DNA of 64,000 nt from Thaumarchaeota archaeon UBA223 (GCA_002495905.1 DAHJ01000035.1:3840-67839); one strand, 5' to 3'; counted from the first letter of the stretch, positions 9,394 to 18,445 are shown. Translations and numbers: made by a program. Notes: a model not told the origin generated them from the letters alone.

Positions 9394-12129
9394 TTAATTT
9401 TTACGTTTTACTAAACTATTGGAAATATATATAGTAGATAAAAGAATAACAATAGAAATAATTAGAGGCGGAAGATATCTGTTAGTTAATTCCTCAGATA
9501 CAGAAGTAGAGAATCTTTCAACATCGACGGAAATCAATTGGCCCATAAAACTATGAGAGATTTCAGGGTGGAAAATCAATTGTTTTCCAGGAGTAAGACT
9601 TTTGGCAGTAGTGACTAATTCAAGAGAATCGTCAGGATTTAATTGAGAAATTTCTGTAAAGATTGATTCGTCTAAGATTTCAAGATTTTCAATTACGCCA
9701 GGAACAATAGAAATAGATTTAATAGGTGTTTTAGAAGGATTCTCAATTGTAATAATTAATTCAATTTCTTGATTATCGAGAATTTCATTAGGAACAGTCT
9801 TAATTGTAACTAGAGGAGATTCAGTAATATTAACAGGAATCTGAGTAGTAAATATCCTCATAGTTTGACCGCCTAGACTGAATTCACTCCAAGCCTGTAA
9901 TAAATTACGATTTACTTCATCGCGACTAGCTATTAGATATTCATAATTCATAATACCATCACTTTCAAGACTAGACCTTTCGTTCCATTGGTTGCCTTCT
10001 TCAACGACATATTCAGCATCATTTCCATTTATTTGTACGTCGAATAATTTTAATTTACCATTATTTGCAAAGTCGACAGAAATTGTAAAATTATATCCAA
10101 CAAGTGCAGAATTTAGATTAATATTTTTATCAATATGAATAGCTGTAGGTAGTACTATAGAATCAGATAGAATTCTATATTCTTTTCCATTATAATTAAG
10201 GTCTATAGAAGCAGGAGTCAAAAGAATATTATTAGAAGGATCATGTTTTACATAATATATGAAAGTAGACGAATTAGAAGGCTCTAATAAAGGAATCGTG
10301 GCTTCAAATCGGTCATTCAATTTAGTAAGATTGTCACCGCCACTAGAATAAACAACTGAAGAAGGAATGAGATCTATAAGATGTAAATTAGTGACGTCTT
10401 CAGGTCCATTATTGGTAATACGAATAAGAACTTGGATTTCATCGTTCCAAACACCACTAATAGGAATTTCAGAGATTTTGTCAACAACAATTTCAGGGGA
10501 ATTAAAGACAGGGATTGAATAAAGATTAAAGTCATTAATTAACGTAACAGGATTAGAAGAGATTGTATGTGAATCTACACCATCAGACCAAGTAATTTTC
10601 CAATCATAAACATTTGCATTAAACAAATAATCGTGTCGGGAGATATTTAGTTCTAATATTTCAAAAGAATTAGGAGCAATTGAATCAAAACTTTCAAATA
10701 ATTCACCGTTCAATTCTACAGAAACATCATAAGCAGATCTTGAACCAAGGTTCTTTATTTCAAGGTTAGTAACAAAATCATCATGAATAGTGATATATGA
10801 GCTGTTATAGTGAGAAGTAGCAATAAGTGCAGGTTTGACATCATTTAGTTGAACATAAAGACTATTAGATAAAGTAGTTTTAGAAAATTCGTCATCTCCT
10901 AATTTAAAAGTATACTCAAATACTGTATCTCTAGAACTTGTTTCTACAACAGTAGATTCTGAAGTATCTACTTGAAGAAGTTTAGAAAGAGTAATAGAAT
11001 CTCCAGGCATCAAGTTTTTAACTGTATTATTTTGTCCAGGTTCTAAAAGACTAAAATCATCAGTCCACCATTCATCACTAAATGTAACTTCAGTGATTTT
11101 ATGACCACCTAAAACAGGTGAGAGATTAGAGAAGGTTATACGAGATTCAATAGTATCGCCATCAAAACCTGAAGTTTTATCAATTACACGAACAACAGAA
11201 AGAACTGGCGGATAATAATCTAATGGAATTGTAGTGTTAATAGAAGATCCACGAGATAAATCTAGAATCAACTCAGAGTGAAGGTTATCAATATCTTGGT
11301 TAAGAGTAGAAGATACACCAGATATGTTTAAAGAATTAATTGCAAGTGAATTTATCATTGAGCCATATGATTGAATATTTATTTTTGATTCGGTAGAAAG
11401 TGATGAAGAATTGATTGAATTAACACCAAAGAGAGTTAATAGTTGAATTTCTGTTCCCTGTATACTAAAATCACCAGGAGTTGCATCAACAACTGCAGAA
11501 CCACTTATTCCTGCAAATTCAATAGAATAAACTAAATCATTTTGTTGTTTTTCTCCGGAGAATATAATAACACGATCACGATTAGAATTGAAAAACTGTT
11601 TAGTAATTAATTGATTAAATCCAGGATCGTTATTAGAAAATGAATTCCAGAAAACATCGACAACAATGTCAGATTCACCATGAGAATAATAAGTATAAAC
11701 ATTACTTTGTGATTCAGAATCTGGATTATATGTAATAAATCCAAGCTGAAGATCATTAGATAAAGAATGTGCAAAGCGATCAGCGGCAGACTCACTATTT
11801 GCATTTATTGTAAGCAATGCACCTTCTCTAGGTAAACTAGAATCGATTAATCCATAACCATTGTTAGTAAATATGTCAAAACTTGTTTCAAAGGAGCCAC
11901 TATGAGAATAATGAAATATTTCAAATGAATCAATACCAGATGTCGATATAGATGAAGATACGACGTCAGTAGTGTTGACGTCAGATAAAACAATGGACCA
12001 ATATGCTAAATCTCCAGAAACAGTAACAGATAGATTTTCAGTATAATTATCAGATGCTGTAATATTTGGAAATGAGACTATCGTAGTGAGCAATAGCAGC
12101 AACGTTAATGGTAATAATAACTTATTCAT
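9394..12129 (-). CDS. Secreted, membrane-anchored surface protein with DUF11-type repeats
   Basis: A 911-residue extracellular protein. It has a signal peptide (residues 1-25, a run of Leu/Thr ending SFPNITA), a long Ser/Asn/Thr-rich ectodomain, and a C-terminal membrane helix (about 885-905) followed by KRKN. Several Ig-like beta segments resemble DUF11/CARDB repeats, for example around 555-650 (IRITNNGPEDVTNLHL...PSSVVYSS) and 780-870 (LIITIENPSKTPIKS). Many NxS/NxT sequons make it a likely N-glycosylated cell-envelope component. Its partner is unknown. It is downstream of radA on the same strand, separated by 50 bp. Confidence 0.75.
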   Translation of the reverse strand: MNKLLLPLTLLLLLTTIVSFPNITASDNYTENLSVTVSGDLAYWSIVLSDVNTTDVVSSSISTSGIDSFEIFHYSHSGSFETSFDIFTNNGYGLIDSSLPREGALLTINANSESAADRFAHSLSNDLQLGFITYNPDSESQSNVYTYYSHGESDIVVDVFWNSFSNNDPGFNQLITKQFFNSNRDRVIIFSGEKQQNDLVYSIEFAGISGSAVVDATPGDFSIQGTEIQLLTLFGVNSINSSSLSTESKINIQSYGSMINSLAINSLNISGVSSTLNQDIDNLHSELILDLSRGSSINTTIPLDYYPPVLSVVRVIDKTSGFDGDTIESRITFSNLSPVLGGHKITEVTFSDEWWTDDFSLLEPGQNNTVKNLMPGDSITLSKLLQVDTSESTVVETSSRDTVFEYTFKLGDDEFSKTTLSNSLYVQLNDVKPALIATSHYNSSYITIHDDFVTNLEIKNLGSRSAYDVSVELNGELFESFDSIAPNSFEILELNISRHDYLFNANVYDWKITWSDGVDSHTISSNPVTLINDFNLYSIPVFNSPEIVVDKISEIPISGVWNDEIQVLIRITNNGPEDVTNLHLIDLIPSSVVYSSGGDNLTKLNDRFEATIPLLEPSNSSTFIYYVKHDPSNNILLTPASIDLNYNGKEYRILSDSIVLPTAIHIDKNINLNSALVGYNFTISVDFANNGKLKLFDVQINGNDAEYVVEEGNQWNERSSLESDGIMNYEYLIASRDEVNRNLLQAWSEFSLGGQTMRIFTTQIPVNITESPLVTIKTVPNEILDNQEIELIITIENPSKTPIKSISIVPGVIENLEILDESIFTEISQLNPDDSLELVTTAKSLTPGKQLIFHPEISHSFMGQLISVDVERFSTSVSEELTNRYLPPLIISIVILLSTIYISNSLVKRKN

Positions 12130-12179
12130 TTACTACATCTATCCCTATCTAATACTACATAATGTTTTGGATTTCTTAT

Positions 12180-13292
12180 TTATTTCTTTTTACTTTTTGC
12201 ATCAGCAGGATCGTCTACACCACGTTCATTCAGTGTAAATACAGCCTCATGTTCAGGATGATATGGACTATCTTTCATTTTTGCGATACGATTTTTACCA
12301 GATTTTCTTAGGTAAAGACGATAGGTACTTGTATGGGCAACTACATGACCTCCTACAGCACGAGTCGGATCGCCAAAGAAAGCGTCTGGAGCAGACATAA
12401 CTTGATTAGTCATTACAACTGCGACATTACGGGTTTCGGCAGTTCGAGTCAATAAATGCATGAATCGGTTTAATCGATGTTGACGAGTAGCAAGAGTACC
12501 TCGACCTAGAAACTCTGAACGATAATGACCCATTAAAGAATCAACAATAACGAGGCGAGCATTTGAACTTTCTATTACTTTCCCTAATTCTCCAACAAGT
12601 AATTCCTGATGAGAACTAGTGAATGCTTTTGCAACTATTATTTTACTAAGTGCATCGTCAGGATCCATACCTCTTTCTACAGCAATATCACGAAGTCGTT
12701 CAGGTCTAAATGTATTTTCAGTATCAATGTAAATTGCACCTCCGCTAAGACCTCCTTGTTCAACAGGAAGTTGAACATTAAGGCATAAAGTATGACAGAT
12801 TTGTGTCTTGCCAGAACCATATTCTCCATAAAATTCAGTTACAGCTTGGGTTTCCACCCCTCCAATCAATAATTCATCAAGATTAGAACTTCCAGTAGAA
12901 ATTCTTTCAATTTGTTGTCGTCTATCATAAATTTCAGTAGCAGGAACAAAGTCCTTATCAAATTTACCGATTTCAACAAGTTTCAATCTTGCTTTATTAC
13001 ATAATTCTACAGCTTTATCTGTTTCAAAACTAGTAGCATCTGCAATATCAGTAGGTCCTCGTACAGCAACATCAAGTATCGTATATATGCCAACGTCATG
13101 GAGTTTCTTAGTTGTAACAGGTCCAACACCAGGTAAAGAACTGATTTCCATTAAAGCTGCATTTTCTTCTGCAGATAAACCTGAGTCTTCAGAATCAGAT
13201 TCAGCAATATCTGAATCAGAAATTTCTCCGGATTCAATGTTTTCTTCAATTTCAGGTTCTTCATTTTCTAAGTCGACAGAATCATCTAACAT
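12180..13292 (-). CDS. radA: DNA repair and recombination protein RadA
   Basis: Archaeal RecA/Rad51 recombinase that forms filaments on single-stranded DNA and catalyses strand exchange. The N-terminal helix-hairpin-helix is at residues about 50-110 (LPGVGPVTTKKLHDVGI), Walker A is GEYGSGKT, Walker B is LVIVDS, and L2 is near the NQVMSAPDAFFGDP stretch. It is 370 residues, longer than the usual 320-350, because of a very acidic Asp/Glu/Ser N-terminal tail of about 45 residues. It stands alone with its own promoter region (TATA-like near 13315). Confidence 0.96.
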   Translation of the reverse strand: MLDDSVDLENEEPEIEENIESGEISDSDIAESDSEDSGLSAEENAALMEISSLPGVGPVTTKKLHDVGIYTILDVAVRGPTDIADATSFETDKAVELCNKARLKLVEIGKFDKDFVPATEIYDRRQQIERISTGSSNLDELLIGGVETQAVTEFYGEYGSGKTQICHTLCLNVQLPVEQGGLSGGAIYIDTENTFRPERLRDIAVERGMDPDDALSKIIVAKAFTSSHQELLVGELGKVIESSNARLVIVDSLMGHYRSEFLGRGTLATRQHRLNRFMHLLTRTAETRNVAVVMTNQVMSAPDAFFGDPTRAVGGHVVAHTSTYRLYLRKSGKNRIAKMKDSPYHPEHEAVFTLNERGVDDPADAKSKKK

Positions 13293-13329
13293 ATCTCATT
13301 TTCCCTCTTCATTATACTAATAGCAACAG

Positions 13330-13343
13330 AACGTAATAACGTT
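13330..13343. repeat. Short inverted repeat upstream of radA
   Basis: AACGT-AATA-ACGTT, two perfect 5-bp arms around a 4-bp spacer, lying just upstream of the presumed radA TATA element in the gap between radA and the ferredoxin gene. It could be an operator, but an arm this short may arise by chance in such AT-rich DNA. Confidence 0.3.
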
Positions 13344-13389
13344 TTTACTTGAAAATTATTCACTTCAAAAATGGATAATAGATAAAAAT

Positions 13390-13692
13390 CTAACCTAGTT
13401 TATAGTTAACGCCTTTACCACCTTGTGGGTGATTCCACTCAATAGCGCCTTTACCAAGTTGATCACATGCAATAGTACAAAGACCCATTTCAATACAGCC
13501 TTCGATATTATAGACTAACTCTTGATCGTTAAGGGTATAGACCTCGGATGGACAAACATAAAGACAAGGTTTCTTTTCACATGTTTTACAAATCTCCGTA
13601 TCTACTTTGATAAATTCTGACGAGTCCCAATCGAAAGATAAAAGTCCTAATTTTGATTCTAAAGATAAGTTTTGTTCATTTTCATCAGACAT
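13390..13692 (-). CDS. FixX-like ferredoxin with one cluster Cys replaced
   Basis: A 100-residue iron-sulfur protein of the FixX type, the electron carrier that usually works with electron-transfer flavoprotein:quinone oxidoreductase. Seen motifs: CKTCEKKPCLYVCPSEVY, then YNIEGCIEMGLCTIACD and the family ending AIEWNHPQGGKGVNY. In FixX the second motif normally has CxxC; here the second Cys is Met (CIEMGLC). By family knowledge loss of this residue tends to give a [3Fe-4S] centre instead of [4Fe-4S]. No ETF genes are in the window, so the partner is unknown. Divergent from fen. Confidence 0.82.
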   Translation of the reverse strand: MSDENEQNLSLESKLGLLSFDWDSSEFIKVDTEICKTCEKKPCLYVCPSEVYTLNDQELVYNIEGCIEMGLCTIACDQLGKGAIEWNHPQGGKGVNYKLG

Positions 13693-13746
13693 ATATTATC
13701 TACATCCAAAAACTAATAATAAACATTTGTGGTAATAAGGAATCAA

Positions 13747-14772
13747 ATGGGCGTTAAATTAAAAGACCTTGCTAATCCAAGAAAAACATCTTTTGAGAAC
13801 TTATCAGGAAACAATATTGCTATTGACGGGTATAATATAATTTATCAATTTTTGACTACAATAAGAGGTCCAACAGGAGAACCATTAATGAATAGTAAAG
13901 GAAGAGTTACTAGTCATATAACTGGATTATTCTATAGAAACATAAATCTTCTAAATAACAATATTCAACCAATATATGTATTAGATGGAAAACCTCCACA
14001 GTTAAAATCTACACTAATTAAAAAAAGAAAAGAGATTAGAGAGAAAAATCAAGAGAAATATCAAAAAGCAATGGAAGAAGGAGACCAAGAATTAGCAAGA
14101 AGATATTCACATTCAATGATAAGAATCAATGAAGATATAATTAACGATGTAAAAAGAATTCTTGAATTAATGGGAATACAATATATTCAGGCACCTGCGG
14201 AAGGCGAAGCCACAGTAGCATATATGAACAAATTAGATTTAGTGAATTTTGCAGTTAGTCAGGACTATGATTCCTTATTATTTGGAGCAAAGAAATTATG
14301 TAGAAATCTAACTGTATCAGGAAAAAGAAGGATACCTAGAACAAATAGATTCATTGACGTTGAACCAGAAATAATTGAATTAAATGAATTTCTTCGAATC
14401 AATGAAATAAATAGAGAACAATTAGTAGATATTGCAATATTAATAGGAACGGATTATAACCCCGATGGATTTACTAGAATTGGTCCAAAAACTGCAATTA
14501 AAAATATTAAAAAATATAAGAGAATAGAAGAAATTCCAAAAATTGAAAGAGAATTAGAATTAATTGACATAAATGAAATAAGAAATATGTTTTTGAATCC
14601 AGACGTTATTAAACCAGAAATTATAGAAAACAAAGAACTGCAAAAAGAAAAACTAATATCATATTTATGTGATGAAAATGACTTCTCAGTAGAAAGAATA
14701 TCAAATACCTTAAAAAAAATAGAGAAAGTACAAGAAAATAAATCAGAGACCTTGGACAAGTGGTTTAATTGA
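13747..14772 (+). CDS. fen: Flap endonuclease 1
   Basis: Structure-specific nuclease that removes 5' flaps in Okazaki-fragment maturation and repair. Metal-binding acidic residues are visible in AIDGYNIIYQFL, YVLDGKPP, PAEGEATVAYM, SQDYDSLLFG and GTDYNPDGF. The C-terminus SETLDKWFN is a PCNA-interacting (PIP) box. The start is the ATG at 13747, giving the canonical MGVKLKDL; an upstream in-frame GTG adds six residues that the family lacks. 341 residues, normal length. The stop overlaps the TTG of the next gene. Confidence 0.95.
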   Translation: MGVKLKDLANPRKTSFENLSGNNIAIDGYNIIYQFLTTIRGPTGEPLMNSKGRVTSHITGLFYRNINLLNNNIQPIYVLDGKPPQLKSTLIKKRKEIREKNQEKYQKAMEEGDQELARRYSHSMIRINEDIINDVKRILELMGIQYIQAPAEGEATVAYMNKLDLVNFAVSQDYDSLLFGAKKLCRNLTVSGKRRIPRTNRFIDVEPEIIELNEFLRINEINREQLVDIAILIGTDYNPDGFTRIGPKTAIKNIKKYKRIEEIPKIERELELIDINEIRNMFLNPDVIKPEIIENKELQKEKLISYLCDENDFSVERISNTLKKIEKVQENKSETLDKWFN

Positions 14773-15308
14773 ATGTGAAAAATTTAAGAGTATTTTTTCA
14801 ACATATAGAAAGTCTAAAAAATGTAAAAAGAAAAGGGTGGATAATTAAATCAGATGTTAAAGAAGTAGAATCAGTAGCAGATCACAGTTATGCTGCAACA
14901 TCTATGGCGATGATAATATCAGATTTAGCAGGAACAAATACAGAAAAAGTCATGAAAATGATGTTAATTCATGATTTGCCGGAAGTAATTATAGGTGATT
15001 TAATACCAGGAGAAGATATTAACAAAGATATTGAGGAAGGAAAGGCAATAAAAAATATTTTAAAAAACCTTCCTGAAAAAATGCAAATAGAATATTCAGA
15101 GATTTGGAAAGAATTCAAAGTTAACAAAACTAAAGAAGCTCAATTAGTGCATGAAATTGACAAACTAGAATTAATTATCCAATTATTTTTGTATAAAGAA
15201 TTCATGACGGAAGAATCATTCAGTGAATTTTTACAATCTTCTGAAAAAAATATTAAATTCGATCTTAATAAAAAATTATTAAGAGAAATTTTAAAAGAAA
15301 ACAAATAG
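14769..15308 (+). CDS. HD-domain phosphohydrolase (YfbR-like 5'-nucleotidase)
   Basis: A 179-residue HD-superfamily metal-dependent hydrolase. The ligands are seen as VADHSY (His), LIHDLPE (His-Asp) and HEIDKLE (Asp), in the order and spacing of YfbR/YGK1-like 5'-deoxynucleotidases, which dephosphorylate deoxynucleoside monophosphates. The start is TTG, overlapping the fen stop (TTGA), so translation is coupled to FEN1. A nucleotide clean-up role next to a repair nuclease is plausible inference only. Confidence 0.8.
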   Translation: MNVKNLRVFFQHIESLKNVKRKGWIIKSDVKEVESVADHSYAATSMAMIISDLAGTNTEKVMKMMLIHDLPEVIIGDLIPGEDINKDIEEGKAIKNILKNLPEKMQIEYSEIWKEFKVNKTKEAQLVHEIDKLELIIQLFLYKEFMTEESFSEFLQSSEKNIKFDLNKKLLREILKENK

Positions 15309-15372
15309 ATATTCATATATGAATAATTTCTTCAGGAAAATATTTATTTATGAATGTATCAATGATGAGTAA

Positions 15373-16593
15373 ATGGTAATAAAATATCTATTGTGTAGAA
15401 AATGTTCTACCGAATTTAATGCAGATTTAAAATATGTTTGTGATGAATGTTTCAATCCATTAGATGTAATATATGATTTCGATAAGATAAAATTAACAAA
15501 AGATGTTATAAAAAGTAGAGAGAAAAATCTTTGGAGATATTTTGAATTACTGCCATTAAAGAATAAAAATAATATTGTTGATATTGGTGCAGGATATACG
15601 CCATTGCATAAAGCAGATAAACTGGCAAAGAGATTAGGATTAAACAATCTATACATCAAGAACGATACAGTAAATCCTTCATTTTCATTTAAAGATAGAC
15701 CTGCAGGAGTAGCAGTATCTAAATCAATTGAACTAGGATTAGAAGCAGTAGGTTCTCCATCAACAGGAAATTTAGCTTCAGCAACTGCTGCACATGCTGC
15801 AAGAGCAGGAATACCATGTTATATATTCATTCCACATGACATAGAACAAGCAAAGATATCACAAGTGCAAACTTATGGAGCAAATATAATACCTGTTAAT
15901 GGAACATATGATGATGCAAATAGATTAGCATCTTATGCAGGGGACAAATATAACATTGGAATAGTGAATATTAATTTGAGAACATATTACGTAGAAGGTT
16001 CAAAGACATTAGCATTTGAAGTATGTGAACAATTAGATTGGAATGCGCCAGATCATGTAATTGTACCTACAGGAAGTGGAGCAATGTTGTGTGCAATAGA
16101 CAGAGGTCTAAAAGAATTTGATAGAATTGACTTGATTTCAAAAAATAATACAAAAATAACTAGTGCGCAGCCAGAAGGATGTTCTCCAATAGTAGATGCA
16201 ATAAAGACAAAATCAAATTCAATACAACCAGTAAAGAAACCAAATACTTTAGCAAAGAGTCTAGCAATTGGAGAGCCAGGAGATGGCATATTTGCAGTAG
16301 AAACTGTGAATAATTCAAGAGGATATGGAGAAAATGCAAGTGATGAAGAGATAAGAGAAGCAATAAGATTACTAGCCAGTACAGAAGGGATTTTTGCTGA
16401 ACCTGGAGGAGCAGTATCAATAGCAGTATTACTAAAACTAGTAAATAATGGTAAAATTGATGCAAATGAGAGAATAGTTTGCTATGTAACAGGAAATGGA
16501 TTAAAAGCTCCAGAAGCACCATTTATTCATCAACCAGAATTAAAAGTTGTTGAACCAAAAAGAGAAGTATTACAAGATATAATAGGTCGATAA
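15373..16593 (+). CDS. thrC: Threonine synthase (PLP-dependent)
   Basis: A 406-residue fold-type II PLP enzyme converting O-phosphohomoserine to threonine. An N-terminal zinc ribbon is present (CRKCSTEF...CDECFNP). The PLP lysine lies in NPSFSFKDRPAGVAVS, the phosphate loop downstream in PTGSGAMLC, and SPSTGNLASATAAHAA binds the substrate. It is followed 2 nt later by a CysO-like sulfur carrier and then an E1 enzyme. That context also permits a sulfur-transfer use of phosphohomoserine or phosphoserine, but threonine synthase is the conservative call. Confidence 0.88.
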   Translation: MVIKYLLCRKCSTEFNADLKYVCDECFNPLDVIYDFDKIKLTKDVIKSREKNLWRYFELLPLKNKNNIVDIGAGYTPLHKADKLAKRLGLNNLYIKNDTVNPSFSFKDRPAGVAVSKSIELGLEAVGSPSTGNLASATAAHAARAGIPCYIFIPHDIEQAKISQVQTYGANIIPVNGTYDDANRLASYAGDKYNIGIVNINLRTYYVEGSKTLAFEVCEQLDWNAPDHVIVPTGSGAMLCAIDRGLKEFDRIDLISKNNTKITSAQPEGCSPIVDAIKTKSNSIQPVKKPNTLAKSLAIGEPGDGIFAVETVNNSRGYGENASDEEIREAIRLLASTEGIFAEPGGAVSIAVLLKLVNNGKIDANERIVCYVTGNGLKAPEAPFIHQPELKVVEPKREVLQDIIGR

Positions 16594-16595
16594 AT

Positions 16596-16877
16596 ATGGC
16601 AGAAGTAAAAGTTTTGATTCCAGCAGTAATGTCGTCGTCAACAAATGGAGAAAGAGAAGTAGATGTAAATGGAAATACTGTAATTGAAGTAATAGATGAA
16701 TTGTCAAAGAAATATGGAGAAGATTTTAAGAATAAAGTAATTGATAATTCAGGAAATCTAAAACCAATAATTAATGTATATGTTAATGATGAGAATATTA
16801 AATTTCTCGAAGACCTTCATACAAAACTAAAAGACAAGGATGAGATTTTATTTTTACCTGCAGTAAGTGGAGGATAG
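16596..16877 (+). CDS. Ubiquitin-like sulfur carrier protein, CysO/MoaD-like
   Basis: A 93-residue beta-grasp protein ending in the di-glycine tail PAVSGG that is adenylated and converted to a thiocarboxylate. The second half (INVYVNDENIKFLEDL...LFLPAVSGG) closely follows the pattern of the mycobacterial sulfur carrier CysO, including length. It is sandwiched between threonine synthase and an E1-like enzyme, with gaps of 2 and 4 nt. Possible roles are sulfur delivery to an amino acid, molybdopterin or tRNA, or protein tagging (SAMP-like); the neighbours favour amino-acid sulfur chemistry. Confidence 0.85.
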   Translation: MAEVKVLIPAVMSSSTNGEREVDVNGNTVIEVIDELSKKYGEDFKNKVIDNSGNLKPIINVYVNDENIKFLEDLHTKLKDKDEILFLPAVSGG

Positions 16878-16881
16878 GTTA

Positions 16882-17985
16882 ATGGAATTATCAGATGCAG
16901 AAATTGAGAGATATTCAAGACAAATTGTAATGGATGAAATTGGTTTTGAAGGACAGCAAAAATTAAAGAACGCAAGAGTAACAGTAATAGGAGTTGGAGG
17001 GTTAGGATCGCCAATAACTCAACAATTAGTTGCAATGGGTATTGGAACAGTAAGAATTGTAGACAGAGATGTTGTAGAAATATCAAATTTACACAGACAA
17101 GTATTATATGGAGATGAAGATGTAGGATTGTCAAAAGCCGAAGCAGCTCATGATAGATTAAAAAGAATAAATCCGAAAGTTATGATTGAACCATTAACAT
17201 TATCAATAAATGATGATACAGTAGATGAAGCAATTAATAATTCAGACGTAGTTATAGATGGATTAGATTCTGTATCGGCAAGATATTCAATTAATAGAGC
17301 GTGTGTTAGATTAAAAATACCCTATATTTTTGGTTCGGCAATAGTGACAACAGGTTCGTCAACTTCAATAATTCCAGGCAAAACACCATGTTTAGAATGT
17401 TTTCAGCCAGCATTAAAAGATGATGAAATGCCAAAATGTGGAACTGAGGGAGTTCACCCAGCCATATTAACCACAGTATCAAGTGTTCAAGTATCAGAAG
17501 CAATAAGAATAATAATAGGAAAAGAACCAAATTTAGCAAATAAATTATTTTTAGCAGATGTGGCAAATCTTGATTACGATAAAGTTAAGATAATTAAACA
17601 GTTGAAATGTAATGTATGTGGTCCTGATGCAGATTTAACAATAAAGAAGTCTAAAAGAAAATTAATTGAAGATATTTGTGGTAGAGAAGGAAAATCAGTT
17701 CACATAATCAGTCCAAAAGAAAATTTAGAAATAAATTTAGATAAATTAAATAACATATTAGAGAATGATAATTTAGAAATAATTAGAAAAGGAGAATTAG
17801 GGACTACATTAAATTATAATGAAAAGATAACAGTAAGTATTGTAACAAGTGGAGTATCAATTATAGTTGGAGCACTTGAGGAGAAACGTGCATTAGAAAT
17901 ATTTAGTGAAATAATAATTAATAAATTAAAAATTAATCCAGAAAAAGTTCATAATGAATTTCAAAAGTTATTAAAAGTTAATTAG
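16882..17985 (+). CDS. E1-like adenylyltransferase (MoeB/ThiF family)
   Basis: Activates the di-glycine carrier encoded just upstream. The ATP-binding loop is GVGGLGSP, followed by VDRDVVEISNLHRQ. Zinc ligands are two CxxC pairs (CLEC and CNVC). The PKCGTEGVHP stretch holds the candidate catalytic Cys. The E1 core covers about residues 1-255. The remaining ~110 residues are not a rhodanese domain of the MoeZ type and I cannot assign them. The ATG at 16882 (MELSDAEIERYSRQ) is preferred over an overlapping GTG at 16867. Last gene of the thrC unit. Confidence 0.9.
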   Translation: MELSDAEIERYSRQIVMDEIGFEGQQKLKNARVTVIGVGGLGSPITQQLVAMGIGTVRIVDRDVVEISNLHRQVLYGDEDVGLSKAEAAHDRLKRINPKVMIEPLTLSINDDTVDEAINNSDVVIDGLDSVSARYSINRACVRLKIPYIFGSAIVTTGSSTSIIPGKTPCLECFQPALKDDEMPKCGTEGVHPAILTTVSSVQVSEAIRIIIGKEPNLANKLFLADVANLDYDKVKIIKQLKCNVCGPDADLTIKKSKRKLIEDICGREGKSVHIISPKENLEINLDKLNNILENDNLEIIRKGELGTTLNYNEKITVSIVTSGVSIIVGALEEKRALEIFSEIIINKLKINPEKVHNEFQKLLKVN

Positions 17986-17986
17986 T

Positions 17987-18445
17987 TTACATATTCTTTA
18001 TCATACGAACATGTTTAATTCCGCACTCAATAAATTCATCACCTGAAATAGACCATCCGTATTTAGAATACCAATTAACAAGATAAGATTGTGCGTCCAT
18101 TTCAATAGGTTGAGAATCAATAATTGAATCCAAATAATCGAGTAATAATGTTCCAAAGCCATTTTTTTGATAATTAGGATCTACTGCAAATCGACCCCAT
18201 TTTAATGGAGATTGTTTATCAAATAATCTAGCAGTTGCTACAATTTGTTGATTTGGAAGTTTTCCAATGATATGAATGCAATAAGGGTCTTTGTCATCTA
18301 TTTCAATACATTCTCCATTGGAGATTTCGACCAATCGTTGTTGATGATTAAAAACAATACTTCGGAGTTTTAAGATTCCATAAAGGTCGTGTAAAGATAA
18401 ATCGTCAAATCGATGATTAGAGAATTCAATAGTAGAATTAGTCAC
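17987..18445 (-). CDS. GNAT family N-acetyltransferase (ElaA-like)
   Basis: A 152-residue acetyl-CoA-dependent acetyltransferase. The order LRSIVFNHQQRLVE, then PYCIHIIGKL, WGRFAVDPNYQKNGFGTLLL (acetyl-CoA pyrophosphate loop) and YSKYGW matches the ElaA branch of GNATs. The substrate is unknown. Start at 18445; it lies downstream of fusA in the direction opposite to the E1 gene, with which it converges 1 nt apart. Confidence 0.82.
   Translation of the reverse strand: MTNSTIEFSNHRFDDLSLHDLYGILKLRSIVFNHQQRLVEISNGECIEIDDKDPYCIHIIGKLPNQQIVATARLFDKQSPLKWGRFAVDPNYQKNGFGTLLLDYLDSIIDSQPIEMDAQSYLVNWYSKYGWSISGDEFIECGIKHVRMIKNM

Noticed and set aside
16160..16522. Leu-rich minus-strand frame of 120 residues looking like a membrane protein
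   Set aside because: Antisense shadow of threonine synthase; the Leu/His-rich text is what reverse-complemented AT-rich coding DNA gives.
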